Of a stretch of 64,000 nt of DNA, positions 45,944 to 54,758 are shown piece by piece. Position 1 is the first letter of the stretch. Every line of letters starts with the position of its first letter. The position numbers and the translations under genes were made by a program. Below the pieces are notes generated by a model, which was given only the letters and a program-made list of their open reading frames with translations, was not told the DNA's origin and ran no database searches. Source of the DNA: Ancylobacter sp. IITR112 (GTDB taxonomy: Bacteria; Pseudomonadota; Alphaproteobacteria; Rhizobiales; Xanthobacteraceae); contig NZ_JBGCUS010000001.1 in the NCBI RefSeq assembly GCF_041415945.1, positions 372,001 through 436,000 of the forward strand, in the 5' to 3' direction.

Positions 45944-46102
45944 CTATTTTATCGCCCAGAAGCTCAGGCATTCCTCGCAGGATTCGCTGGAGCCGCAATA
46001 AGGGCAATGTAATTCATAGCTGTCCGTCAGCCAGTGCCACAGCCATATGACGAATTTCAGCATAGAGGACGACCGCCGGGTGACGAATTGTTGAGTGTAC
46101 AT
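45944..46102 (-). CDS. CxxC microprotein candidate
   Basis: This reading frame encodes 52 residues from the ATG at 46102, or 39 from a second ATG at 46063. The second part reads MLKFVIWLWHWLTDSYEL, then CPYCGSSESCEECL, and ends FWAIK. Two CxxC pairs, spaced as a zinc-ribbon knuckle, follow an aromatic amphipathic or membrane-associating helix. A purine-rich GAGGGA touches the first ATG but is too close for an ideal ribosome site. No relative is recognised. It lies between the convergent RND pump and macB genes. The Cys spacing is the main evidence that it is real. Confidence 0.45.
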   Translation of the reverse strand: MYTQQFVTRRSSSMLKFVIWLWHWLTDSYELHCPYCGSSESCEECLSFWAIK

Positions 46103-46168
46103 TCCCTCTTGATTTGGATGAGAGTGCGGTCGGGATATGTCCCGCCCATGCGATCATGTTTCTGAAGA

Positions 46169-48148
46169 TTACTGTCTGGAATTGCTCAGGGCCGCGACAG
46201 GATCGAGGCGGGCGGCATTACGTGCCGGAAGGTAGCCGAACGCGATGCCGATAAGGCTTGAGCAGGTGAGTGCTAGCAGGATCGCGCCGCTGGAGTAGAT
46301 CAGCGGGAAAGCCGGACCGGCCATCGCGAATGCCAGCCCGAAAGCCAGCGCCAGCCCGACCCCCACAGCGCCGCCCAGCAGGCAGACCATCACCGCCTCG
46401 GTCAGGAACTGCTGCAATATGTCGGAGGGCCGTGCGCCGACCGCCATCCGCACGCCGATCTCGCCGATGCGTTCGGAGACCGACACCAGCATGATGTTCA
46501 TCACCCCGATGCCACCGACCAGCAGGGAGATGACGGCAATGGCGGCGATCAGCAGCGTCAGGGCCTGGGTCGTGCTCGTGATGGTGCGGCGGATGTCGTC
46601 GGTGTTGAGGATGAAGAAGTCCTTGCTGCCGTGGCGCTGGGTCAGGAACTGCGTCACCGCCTGGGCGGCATAGGCGGTTTCCACGTCGTCCTTGACCTTC
46701 AGCGTGATCGAGCGCAGCGCGTTGGAGCCGAGGATACGGCTCTGCACCGCTGTGTAAGGCAGGTAAAGCGAGAGGTTCTGGCTGGAGCCGAACCCACCCT
46801 GCTGCGGCCGGGTCACCCCGACGATCCGCGCGGGAACGTTGCCGATAAGCAGCACGGCGCCGATCGGTTCCACCCCCGTTCCATCAAACAGCGTCTTGCG
46901 GGTATTTTCGTCGATCACGGCATCGAGCGCCCGCTCGGCGATGGCGCTCGCATCGAAGAAGCGGCCGCGCGCCAGCGTGGTGCCCTTGGCGGCGAAATAG
47001 TGCTCGCTCACCCCGTTCACCAGCGCGTTCGCTTCCTTGCCGCCGAAGCGCACGGTGGTCTGGGTCGAAACGGTGGGGGTGGCAGCGGCCACATAGGGCT
47101 GGCGGGCGAGTTGCTCGGCGTCGGCGACTACCAATGTGGTGATCTTGCCCGAGCGGGTGTCGCCGAAGTCCTTGCCGGCGAAAATCTCGATCGTGTTGGT
47201 GCCGAGCGCGCTGATATTGGCCAGCACCTTCTGCCGCGAACCTTCGCCCAGCGCAACGACGCAGACCACCGATGCGACGCCGATGACGATGCCGAGCATG
47301 GTGAGGCCCGTCCGCAGGCGATGGGCGTTCATCGACGTTACCGCCATGCGGAACGCCTCGCGCAGCAGGTCGAGTCTCTGGCGCCAGCCGGGGCGCGCTA
47401 CCGCCGTCCTGTCAGCCGGCGGCGAAAGGCGCGGCCGGAGCGGCGCCGTCCGCCGATCGCCGACAATCCGCCCGTCGTCGATCTCGATGATCCGGCTCGC
47501 CCGCGCCGCCACTGCCGGGTCGTGGGTCACCAGCACCACGGTCCGGCCTTCGGCGTTGAGTTCGTCCAGAATCCGCAGCACCTCCTCGCCGCTCTGCCGG
47601 TCGAGCGCCCCGGTCGGCTCGTCGGCGAGGATCACCTCGGCGTCGTTCATCAGGGCGCGGGCGATGGAGACGCGCTGCTGCTGGCCGCCGGAGAGCTGGC
47701 CCGGCCGGTGTGTCAGCCTGGGCGCCATGCCGAGCCGGCCGAGCAGTGTCGCGGCGCGGGCGAGGCGCGGGCGAGGCGGTTCGCCGGCATAGATGGCGGG
47801 CATCTCCACATTGCCGAGCGCGGTGAGTTCGGCCAGCAGATTGTAGCGCTGAAACACGAAGCCGAAATGCGCCCGTCGAAGGTCCGCCCGCTCATCCGTC
47901 GAGAGCTGCGCCACGTCGCGCCCGGCGATGCGGTAGTGCCCGCTGCTGGGCCGGTCAAGGCAGCCGAGAATGTTCATGAGTGTCGATTTGCCCGAGCCGG
48001 AAGCGCCGATGATGGCGACCATTTCGCCCGCGGCGATGGCAAGATCGACGCTGCGCAGAACCGTGACCGTCTCGTCGCCGGAGCGATAGGTGCGGGTCAC
48101 CCCGTCCAGCGTCAGCAGCGCCGGTGCGTCCGCCTCGTCGGTGTTCAT
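46169..48148 (-). CDS. macB: MacB-type ABC transporter (ATPase-permease fusion)
   Basis: A 659-residue protein. Residues 1-230 are an ATPase: Walker A GASGSGKST, signature LSGGQQQRVSIARAL, Walker B VILADEPTGALD. A helix near 280 (TGLTMLGIVIGVASVVCVVALGEG) leads into a periplasmic domain, and three C-terminal helices follow (ALTLLIAAIAVISLLVGGIGVMNIML first). This is the MacB mechanotransmission architecture that exports peptides, macrolides or siderophores. It starts two bases after macA ends and forms the usual pair. Confidence 0.92.
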   Translation of the reverse strand: MNTDEADAPALLTLDGVTRTYRSGDETVTVLRSVDLAIAAGEMVAIIGASGSGKSTLMNILGCLDRPSSGHYRIAGRDVAQLSTDERADLRRAHFGFVFQRYNLLAELTALGNVEMPAIYAGEPPRPRLARAATLLGRLGMAPRLTHRPGQLSGGQQQRVSIARALMNDAEVILADEPTGALDRQSGEEVLRILDELNAEGRTVVLVTHDPAVAARASRIIEIDDGRIVGDRRTAPLRPRLSPPADRTAVARPGWRQRLDLLREAFRMAVTSMNAHRLRTGLTMLGIVIGVASVVCVVALGEGSRQKVLANISALGTNTIEIFAGKDFGDTRSGKITTLVVADAEQLARQPYVAAATPTVSTQTTVRFGGKEANALVNGVSEHYFAAKGTTLARGRFFDASAIAERALDAVIDENTRKTLFDGTGVEPIGAVLLIGNVPARIVGVTRPQQGGFGSSQNLSLYLPYTAVQSRILGSNALRSITLKVKDDVETAYAAQAVTQFLTQRHGSKDFFILNTDDIRRTITSTTQALTLLIAAIAVISLLVGGIGVMNIMLVSVSERIGEIGVRMAVGARPSDILQQFLTEAVMVCLLGGAVGVGLALAFGLAFAMAGPAFPLIYSSGAILLALTCSSLIGIAFGYLPARNAARLDPVAALSNSRQ

Positions 48149-48150
48149 GC

Positions 48151-49368
48151 TTAAAACCCCATGGGCGGCGGTCCGGGCAGGCCGGAACTGGCGGGCGCGA
48201 CAGTGGCGGTGTCGCCCGTCACCACGCGCTCGCCCTCCGACAGGCCGGCGCGGATTTCAGCCACCGTCTTGTCGTTGAGGCCGATCTCGACGCGGCGGGT
48301 CTCCACCTGTCCGTCGCTGCCCAGCACCCGCACCTCGTAGAGCCCGTCCGCGCCGCGCGCGCCGAGTGCCATGGCCGGAATGGTGAGCACGTTCGCGGCG
48401 TGACCGACGACGATATGCACCTCCGCCGTCATATAGGTGCGTAGCCGCCCCTCGGGGTTCGGCACGTTGAGAAGACCATTGTAGTACACGGCGGAACTGC
48501 TGCTGCTCGACGTGCTGGTCGAGGACGAGGCGGTGCTGGAGGTGAAGCTGTCGTCGGTCTTGATTGATTCCGGGGCCGGCTCGATGAAGGCCAGCTCGGT
48601 CTCGAAACGACGGGTGCTGTCGCCGACAATCGTGAAGAACGCCCGTTGACCCGGCGCCGTGCGCACCACATCGGCCTCGGAGATTTCCGCGCGCACCGTC
48701 ATGGTATCGAGCTGGCCGAGCACGACGATGGTGGGGGCCGACTGGGCGGCATTCACCGTCTGGCCTTCCTGACTGACGATGGCGAGCACGGTACCGTCTA
48801 TCGGCGCGGTGATACGGGTATAGCCGAGATTGGACTGGGCATTCTCGACCGCGACTTCGGCTTCGATGATCTGGGCCTTCAACTGGTCGATCTGCGCGCG
48901 CGAGGACTTCACGTCGGCCTCGGCGGATTCGAAGTCGGCCTGTGACACGATCTTGGTGTTCACCATGGAGGCGCGGCGTCCAAGGATCAGCACGTCGCGC
49001 TCCAGCAGCGCCTCGCGCTGCGTGAGCTGGGCGCGCACATTGGCGAGAGACGCCCGCGCAGTGCGCAGGGCGTTTTCCTGCAGCACGGAGTCGATTTCCG
49101 CGAGGAGGGCTCCCGCCTTGACCTCCTGGCCGAGCGACACCGCGACACGAGTGATGCGGCCGGATACCTGGGCGCCGACGGCGACCAGCTTGGCCGGCTT
49201 CAGCGTGCCGGTGGCCAGCACGACTTCCTCCACGTCCCCGCGCGCCACCCTTGCCGTGACAAGCGTGGCATTCGGGTCGGCGGCCCAATGGCTGCGCGTG
49301 GCATAGGCGCTGGAGAGCCCGATCAGCAAGGCCGCCAGCAGGAGCGGCGCTACATGTCTGCCCTTCAC
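48151..49368 (-). CDS. macA: MacA-type periplasmic adaptor
   Basis: A 405-residue HlyD-family adaptor with an N-terminal anchor (VAPLLLAALLIGLSSAYA). A lipoyl-like half (VAVGAQVSGRITRVAVSLGQEVKAGALLAEID) and a long helical hairpin at about 100-180 are visible. The other lipoyl half is LGYTRITAPIDGTVLAI. Between strands near residues 280-300 is a Ser/Thr-rich insert (SSTASSSTSTSSSSSSA), a feature I know from MacA relatives. It delivers MacB substrates to an outer-membrane channel not encoded here. Confidence 0.9.
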   Translation of the reverse strand: MKGRHVAPLLLAALLIGLSSAYATRSHWAADPNATLVTARVARGDVEEVVLATGTLKPAKLVAVGAQVSGRITRVAVSLGQEVKAGALLAEIDSVLQENALRTARASLANVRAQLTQREALLERDVLILGRRASMVNTKIVSQADFESAEADVKSSRAQIDQLKAQIIEAEVAVENAQSNLGYTRITAPIDGTVLAIVSQEGQTVNAAQSAPTIVVLGQLDTMTVRAEISEADVVRTAPGQRAFFTIVGDSTRRFETELAFIEPAPESIKTDDSFTSSTASSSTSTSSSSSSAVYYNGLLNVPNPEGRLRTYMTAEVHIVVGHAANVLTIPAMALGARGADGLYEVRVLGSDGQVETRRVEIGLNDKTVAEIRAGLSEGERVVTGDTATVAPASSGLPGPPPMGF

Positions 49369-49494
49369 TCTGTCTCTCTCGGTCCGGTTCGTCGCCGGCC
49401 TGAACTAGCGCGGCCGGATTGCCCGGCTGTTTCCCGCTCGGTTGAAAAGCGTGCCAATTTGTTGCCCGAGATTGCCCCTCCGGATGCTTTCCGG

Positions 49495-49543
49495 GCATCG
49501 CGGGGACATGGTTAACGTGACGTTAACCATGTCCCCGCGATGC
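49495..49543. repeat. 49-base perfect palindrome upstream of the adhesin gene
   Basis: A 24-base arm (49495-49518) is followed by one central G (49519) and its exact 24-base reverse complement (49520-49543). The ends read GCATCGCGGGG and CCCCGCGATGC; the centre is GGTTAACGT-G-ACGTTAACC. All 24 pairs are perfect. It lies between the divergent macA and adhesin genes, 47 bases before the chosen adhesin start. It is far longer than a normal operator or terminator stem, and no T-run follows in either direction. Confidence 0.85.
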
Positions 49544-49590
49544 TGCCGGCGCTGCGCGCAGTGCGCCGAGCGGAATTTCGAGAGCGTTGG

Positions 49591-50817
49591 ATGCGACGGC
49601 GCCTTTTGGGCATAGGTGGATCGGCGGCATGGGCCCTGCTGGCGGGGCTGGCGCCCGGGATGGCGTGCGCCGAGGAGATAAGCTGCGATCTGACGGCGAC
49701 GGCGCTGCAATGTGGCGGCGTGGCGAGTGGGAGCGATTCCACCGCCATCGGCGATGACGCGCAGGCGACGCAGGCCGGCACCACCGCGGTCGGGCAGGGG
49801 TCGCGCGCTTTCGCCGATCAGGCCAGCGCCTTCGGTCAACTCGCCGTGGCCAATGGCGTGTCCTCGACGGCGGTCGGCTGGAGCGCGAGCGCCAATGGCG
49901 AACAGGCGACCGCTATCGGCCAGGGCGCGGCCGCCAATGCCGACCTCTCTTCTGCCTTCGGCAGCGGGGCGAGCGCCAATGGTGCGGCGTCCTCCGCGCT
50001 CGGACAGGACGCGCTCGCCAATGGCGCCAATGCCACCGCTATCGGCCAGGGCGCGCGCGCCAATGCGGCGTCGAGCACGGCGGTGGGGCAGGGGGCGGTC
50101 GCCAATGCCGTCAGCAGCACCGCAATGGGCACCGGCGCCACCGCCAATGGCGCCGGCTCCACCGCACTTGGGCAGGGCGCGGTCGCCAATGCGGACAACG
50201 CCACCGCCCTCGGCTTCGGTGCCACCGCCAATGGTGCGGGCGCCACCGCGCTGGGCCAGAACGCGGTCGCCGCCGGGGCGGGCGCCGCCGCCCTCGGCCA
50301 GAATGCCAATGCCTCCGCCGCCCAGTCCGCCGCTCTCGGCTATGGCGCCATCGCTTCCTTCGAAGGTTCGACGGCGCTCGGGGCCGGAGCGGTCACCAGC
50401 CGCGCCAACCAGATGGCGCTGGGCACCGGCAGCTCGACCTATACGATGGCCGGGCTGACCTCCGGCGCCAGCCGGGCGGCGCAGAGCGGCGCGGTGCAGA
50501 TCGTCACTACCGATGCCGCCGGCAATCTCGCCAGCGCCAGCGTGGCGGAGCTTGTTGACCTGCGCCCGGTCATGGCCGAGATCGACCGTGTGAGCGAAGG
50601 CGTCGCCATGGCGATGGCGATGGACACGCCGACCCTGCCCTCCGGCAAGAACATGGCCGTGAGCGCCCAATGGGGCACGTTCGGCGGCCAGAACGCGCTT
50701 GCTCTCTCCAGCATCGCGCGTATCGCCGACGATTCCTTCTTCCTCACCGGCAGCATCGGCATCGGTCTCAATGAGGGCACGGTCGGCGGCAAGGCCGGCG
50801 TGCTGTTCGCATGGTGA
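49591..50817 (+). CDS. Miniature trimeric autotransporter adhesin (YadA-like)
   Basis: A 408-residue protein. The signal peptide is residues 1-27 (MRRRLLGIGGSAAWALLAGL, ending MACA). Residues 51-274 are about 16 tandem repeats of exactly 14 residues with the form xAxGxxAxAxxxxS, the left-handed beta-roll head of YadA-type adhesins. A neck-like segment (RANQMALGTGSSTYTMAG) and one short helix (ELVDLRPVMAEIDRVSEGVAM) follow. The last 70 residues match a YadA anchor barrel ending in Trp. Three chains would form one outer-membrane barrel. The stalk is almost absent, which is unusual. An ATG at 49540 inside the palindrome would add a non-signal extension. Confidence 0.85.
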   Translation: MRRRLLGIGGSAAWALLAGLAPGMACAEEISCDLTATALQCGGVASGSDSTAIGDDAQATQAGTTAVGQGSRAFADQASAFGQLAVANGVSSTAVGWSASANGEQATAIGQGAAANADLSSAFGSGASANGAASSALGQDALANGANATAIGQGARANAASSTAVGQGAVANAVSSTAMGTGATANGAGSTALGQGAVANADNATALGFGATANGAGATALGQNAVAAGAGAAALGQNANASAAQSAALGYGAIASFEGSTALGAGAVTSRANQMALGTGSSTYTMAGLTSGASRAAQSGAVQIVTTDAAGNLASASVAELVDLRPVMAEIDRVSEGVAMAMAMDTPTLPSGKNMAVSAQWGTFGGQNALALSSIARIADDSFFLTGSIGIGLNEGTVGGKAGVLFAW

Positions 50818-50822
50818 GAGCG

Positions 50823-51431
50823 ATGCGCCGGCGCCCCGGCCTTCCCGTCCTTCTGCTCCTGTTGGGTCTGCTGACCCCCTCGCTCGCCCGTGCGGAGGAG
50901 ACGACGGCGGATGCAGTACCGCCGCCCCCGGTGCTGCTCGCCCTGCTACGCGGCACGCTGATCGCGCTCAACCAGGCCAACCTGACGGGAAATTACTCGG
51001 TGCTGCGCGACCTCGCCGCGCCGTCCTTCCGCGATGCCAATTCGAGCGCCGCGCTGGCGGATCGTTTCCGCCTCTGGCGTGACCAGCGGCTGGATTTCGC
51101 CGCGGTGGCGCTGCTCGACGCCAAGCTGTCGGCTGCGCCCGGCATCGGGCCGGACGGCGCGCTGCGCCTGCGCGGCTATTTCCCGACCGCGCCGCTGCGG
51201 ATCGGCTTCGACATGGCCTTCCTTCCGGTGGACGGGCACTGGCGCCTTGGCGCCATCTCCGCCGCGCCGCTGGAGCCGGAGGCGACCGCCTCCCTCGCCC
51301 GCGCCGCTGCGGCACCCCCGACGGCCGCACCATCCCGTCCGGCGACGGAGGCTGGCTTCCGCCTCCCGGACCTGCCGCCGGCCGCGAGCCTCGGCATTCC
51401 GCTTCCCCCCGGCGATCGACCGCGCGGCTAG
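50823..51431 (+). CDS. Small secreted protein downstream of the adhesin
   Basis: A 202-residue protein with a signal peptide (MRRRPGLPVLLLLLGLLTPSLARA). The middle part (LLRGTLIALNQANLTGNYSVLRDL, then FRDANSSAALADRFRLWRDQ, then FDMAFLPVDGHWRLGAISA) has the helix-then-curved-sheet pattern of NTF2-like domains. The C-terminus is Ala/Pro-rich. I do not recognise the family. Its start lies six bases after the adhesin stop, or overlaps it if read from the ATG at 50811, so it is coupled to the adhesin. It may help adhesin assembly or bind a secreted ligand. Confidence 0.7.
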   Translation: MRRRPGLPVLLLLLGLLTPSLARAEETTADAVPPPPVLLALLRGTLIALNQANLTGNYSVLRDLAAPSFRDANSSAALADRFRLWRDQRLDFAAVALLDAKLSAAPGIGPDGALRLRGYFPTAPLRIGFDMAFLPVDGHWRLGAISAAPLEPEATASLARAAAAPPTAAPSRPATEAGFRLPDLPPAASLGIPLPPGDRPRG

Positions 51432-51438
51432 CGTACGT

Positions 51439-52359
51439 TCAGGGCTGGGGAGCGGGAACGACGGGATAGCCTTCCAGCGGGGCGCTTGGCACGCTCGCGG
51501 CGTTTTCCCCGCCTGTGGGCGCCGTGCGTGCGGCCGGCTGCGCGATCGGCGTTGGTGCCGGTGGCGGCGCCGTGGCCCCGGCTGCGCCGAAGACGGGCGC
51601 GGGATAGACGACCGGTCCGCCGATCCGGCCAAGCTCCGGCGCGACCGGCAGCGGGCGTCCATAGGGTTGCCAACTGCGCGGCAGGAAATAGCCGTTGATG
51701 GTGTAGCGGTACATGATCCGCAGCAGCGAGGCCTCGGTCGCCCCGCTCTGGCAGAAGCGCAGGCGCACCGACAGCACGCCGCGATCCCCCGCCAGCACAT
51801 TGACCCGCGCCTGCCCCTGGATGCGCTGCCATGCGTAGAGGCAAAGGTCGTGCCCTGCTCCATGGCCGAGCGCATAGCCGAACGGCCCGTAGCGGTTCTG
51901 CACGAAATAGGTCGAGGGCCGCAGGTCGATGCCCGGCAGCGCCTGCTCCATCTCCTCGGCGAGGGCATAATCGGTGAGGAAGGTGTCGCTCTTGATGTTT
52001 TCGGGTCCGGTACGCCCCTCCACCGGCCCGAAGAACACGACACTGAAGGCGTTCTGGCCGGGCGTGGCCGCCTCGGTGGCCAGCATCACTTCCTGCTGCA
52101 ACGCATTGGCATAACGTGCCTCGATCACGCCGATGATGCGCGGCCCGCCGGGTTCCGGAAGCACCAGCGCCTCCACCGGAGGCACCTCGATCGCCAGTGT
52201 GGCGACGATGGGTGGGCGGCCGGTGGTGCAGCCACCCGCCAGCAGCAGACAGCCGAGGGCAACGACACCCCGGCGCAAGCTTTGCGCGGTTTTGTTGGCC
52301 TGGCTCAGGTCGTGGTGACGCGCGGCCTTGCCGCCGGATCCGGGGGTGGGGCGAGGCAT
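51439..52359 (-). CDS. bcsN: Cellulose biosynthesis lipoprotein BcsN
   Basis: A 306-residue protein that matches BcsN, an accessory factor of type III cellulose operons in Rhizobiales. A lipobox LLLAGGC lies about 46 residues in, after the hydrophobic segment RGVVALGCLL, so a lipid-anchored location is likely. Blocks such as GPRIIGVIEARYANALQQEVMLA and YGPFGYALGHGAGHDLCLYAWQRI fit the family as I remember it. The C-terminal third is Pro/Ala-rich. The start is uncertain: the first ATG would be at 52395. It is divergent from bcsA. Confidence 0.8.
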   Translation of the reverse strand: MPRPTPGSGGKAARHHDLSQANKTAQSLRRGVVALGCLLLAGGCTTGRPPIVATLAIEVPPVEALVLPEPGGPRIIGVIEARYANALQQEVMLATEAATPGQNAFSVVFFGPVEGRTGPENIKSDTFLTDYALAEEMEQALPGIDLRPSTYFVQNRYGPFGYALGHGAGHDLCLYAWQRIQGQARVNVLAGDRGVLSVRLRFCQSGATEASLLRIMYRYTINGYFLPRSWQPYGRPLPVAPELGRIGGPVVYPAPVFGAAGATAPPPAPTPIAQPAARTAPTGGENAASVPSAPLEGYPVVPAPQP

Positions 52360-52562
52360 GACGACCCTGTCAATTTCGCAAAACGAATCACGCATTACGG
52401 CAATCTAGCGCCCCGGCGCCTTGGCAGAAACGGTCAAAGATCGAACAAGATGTTATCCGATGTGATCGCGCGCCCAAGACCAGTGTTCCTTGGCGACTTG
52501 CGATCAGTCCACGTACCACGTAAGAGCCGTCCCCGGGCGACTGCGGAGACCAACCGAAAATC

Positions 52563-54758
52563 ATGAATAGAAGTTGGCTTACAGGTATCTGGGTAATATT
52601 AGTCGCTCTGGTAGCATTTATTGTCACCTTGCCGGTTAATTTGCAGGCGCAGCTCGTGACGGGCTGTATAGTGATTCTACTAATTGTATTTTTGAGAATG
52701 TTTGCGCCGGAAGGTGTGCCGCGCATGGTTGCCTTGGCTCTCGGCGTGGCAATGGTATCAAGATACGTGTATTGGCGAACCACGTCAACGCTACCTCCGG
52801 TAGAAGAGCTGACGAATTTCATTCCGGCCCTCCTGCTTTACATCGCTGAGATGTACAGCGTCGCCCTGATGGCGCTCAGCCTCTTCGTCGTCTCCGCGCC
52901 GCGGCCGCCGCGCCCCGCGCCGGCGATCGCGCCCGGCAGCGAGCCGACGGTCGATATTTTCGTGCCCAGTTACAACGAGGATGCCCCCCTGTTGGCGACC
53001 ACCCTGGCCGCCGCCACCTCGATGGATTATCCGCGCGATCGTTTCACCGTGTGGCTGCTCGACGATGGCGGCACCGACGAGAAATGCGAGCAGCACGACC
53101 TTGCCGCGGCCCGCGCAGCGCAGGAGCGGCGCGAGACGCTGTCCCGGCTCTGCGCCGAACTGGGCGTGAACTACCTCACTCGCCCGCGTAACGAATTCGC
53201 CAAGGCCGGCAATCTCAATTTTGGCCTCGCCCATTCGAGCGGTGAACTGGTGGTGGTGTTTGACGCCGACCATGCGCCGGCGCGCTCGTTCCTGCGCGAA
53301 ACCGTGGGCTATTTCAACGAGGACCCGCGTCTGTTCCTCGTGCAGACGCCGCATTTCTTCATCAATCCCGATCCGGTCGAGCGCAGCCTCAACACTTGGA
53401 AGCGCATGCCGTCGGAGAATGAGATGTTCTACGGCGTCATCCAGCGCGGGCTGGACCGCTGGGGTGGCGCCTTCTTCTGCGGGTCAGCGGCGGTGCTGCG
53501 GCGCGACGCCCTGCGGGAAACCGACGGCTTCGCGCATTCCTCCATCACGGAAGATTGTGAGACGGCGCTGACGCTGCACGCGCGCGGCTGGCGCAGCGTC
53601 TATGTCGACACCCCGCTGATCGCCGGCCTGCAGCCGGAGACCTTCGCCAGCTTCATCGGACAGCGTTCGCGCTGGGCGCAGGGAATGTACCAGATCCTGC
53701 GCTTCCATTTCCCGCTGTTCCGCTCGGGCCTGACCATGGCCCAGCGCATCTGCTACATGTCCAGCATCCTGTTCTGGTTCTTCCCGCTGTCGCGGGCGAT
53801 ATTTCTGATCTCGCCTTTCTGCTATCTGTTCTTCTCTTTGGAGATTTTCAACGGTTCGGGCGCCGAATTCATCGCCTATACAGCCGTTTATCTGTTAACG
53901 AATCTTTTCATCCAGAGTTACCTGTTTGGAAAGTACCGTTGGCCGTGGTTTTCTGAGCTGTATGAATACATTCAGACGGTCTATCTCCTGCCAGCCCTGC
54001 TGTCGGTGATGATTGACCCGAAGAAGCCGACCTTCCGGGTCACGTCGAAGGGCGAGACGATTGACGAGAATCGTATCTCGGAAATCGGCATTCCGTTCTT
54101 TATCATCTTCATCATCCAGATTGCCGCCGTGTTCGTCACCTTCTGGCGGATCGCGACCGAGCCTTACTCCGCCGACATCACCATCGTCGTCGGCACCTGG
54201 AACCTGCTCAATCTGGTGATTTCGGGCTGCGCCCTCGGCGTGGTGTCGGAGAAGGCGGCCAAGCGGCACAGCCAGCGCATGACCATCAGCCGGCGTTGCA
54301 GCCTGCTGATCGACGGCGTCGAGGTGCCGGCCGTTATCGACGATGTCTCCATGGGGGGCGTGCGGGTGCGCACGGAACTGCCGCCGGAGGCCAAGGCGCG
54401 CCTTGGCATGCATGCCGTGGTGCGGCTGCCGCCGCCCGACGAGTGCATCAGCGACACGCTGCCGGTGCTGGTGCGCAACATCAGTTTTGATGAAAACGTG
54501 CTTGTGCTTGGCGCCCAGTTCAACGCCAGGACCGCCGCGCATTATCAGCTCATCGCCGATCTCATCTTCGCCGATGCTGACGAGTGGAAGAAATTCCAGC
54601 AGGGAAGACGGAAAAACCCCGGCGTGCTCAAGGGCACCGTGTGGTTTGTGCTCATTGCGGGCTATCAGACCTTGCGGGGCCTCGCCTATGTCACGCTGCT
54701 GGAAAGGCTCACCCGCCGCCTCGCGCCCGGTCTTTTCGCGGGGGCGCACGGTCGATGA
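52563..54758 (+). CDS. bcsA: Cellulose synthase catalytic subunit
   Basis: A 731-residue inner-membrane glycosyltransferase of family GT2 that polymerises glucose from UDP-glucose and translocates the chain. The catalytic set is D167/D168 (LDDGGTD), D234-A-D236, D331 in TEDCETAL and Q367-R-S-R370-W371. A C-terminal PilZ domain binds c-di-GMP: R568-x3-R572 and D594-x-S596-x2-G599-type DVSMGG. Four N-terminal and about four later membrane helices are visible. The first 240 bases of the gene are clearly AT-richer than its surroundings, with rare codons. It overlaps bcsB by four bases. Confidence 0.95.
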   Translation: MNRSWLTGIWVILVALVAFIVTLPVNLQAQLVTGCIVILLIVFLRMFAPEGVPRMVALALGVAMVSRYVYWRTTSTLPPVEELTNFIPALLLYIAEMYSVALMALSLFVVSAPRPPRPAPAIAPGSEPTVDIFVPSYNEDAPLLATTLAAATSMDYPRDRFTVWLLDDGGTDEKCEQHDLAAARAAQERRETLSRLCAELGVNYLTRPRNEFAKAGNLNFGLAHSSGELVVVFDADHAPARSFLRETVGYFNEDPRLFLVQTPHFFINPDPVERSLNTWKRMPSENEMFYGVIQRGLDRWGGAFFCGSAAVLRRDALRETDGFAHSSITEDCETALTLHARGWRSVYVDTPLIAGLQPETFASFIGQRSRWAQGMYQILRFHFPLFRSGLTMAQRICYMSSILFWFFPLSRAIFLISPFCYLFFSLEIFNGSGAEFIAYTAVYLLTNLFIQSYLFGKYRWPWFSELYEYIQTVYLLPALLSVMIDPKKPTFRVTSKGETIDENRISEIGIPFFIIFIIQIAAVFVTFWRIATEPYSADITIVVGTWNLLNLVISGCALGVVSEKAAKRHSQRMTISRRCSLLIDGVEVPAVIDDVSMGGVRVRTELPPEAKARLGMHAVVRLPPPDECISDTLPVLVRNISFDENVLVLGAQFNARTAAHYQLIADLIFADADEWKKFQQGRRKNPGVLKGTVWFVLIAGYQTLRGLAYVTLLERLTRRLAPGLFAGAHGR

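Noticed and set aside
49495..49543. Palindrome as an ordinary intrinsic terminator of macA or the adhesin
   Set aside because: macA is transcribed away from it, no gene ends there and there is no T-run, so terminator function is unlikely.
49540..49590. Earlier ATG for the adhesin at 49540
   Set aside because: It would add 17 residues before a good signal peptide and would start inside the palindrome; the ATG at 49591 gives a normal Sec signal.
50097..50430. CRISPR-like array in the adhesin gene
   Set aside because: The periodicity is 42 bases in frame and encodes beta-roll repeats; there are no unique spacers.
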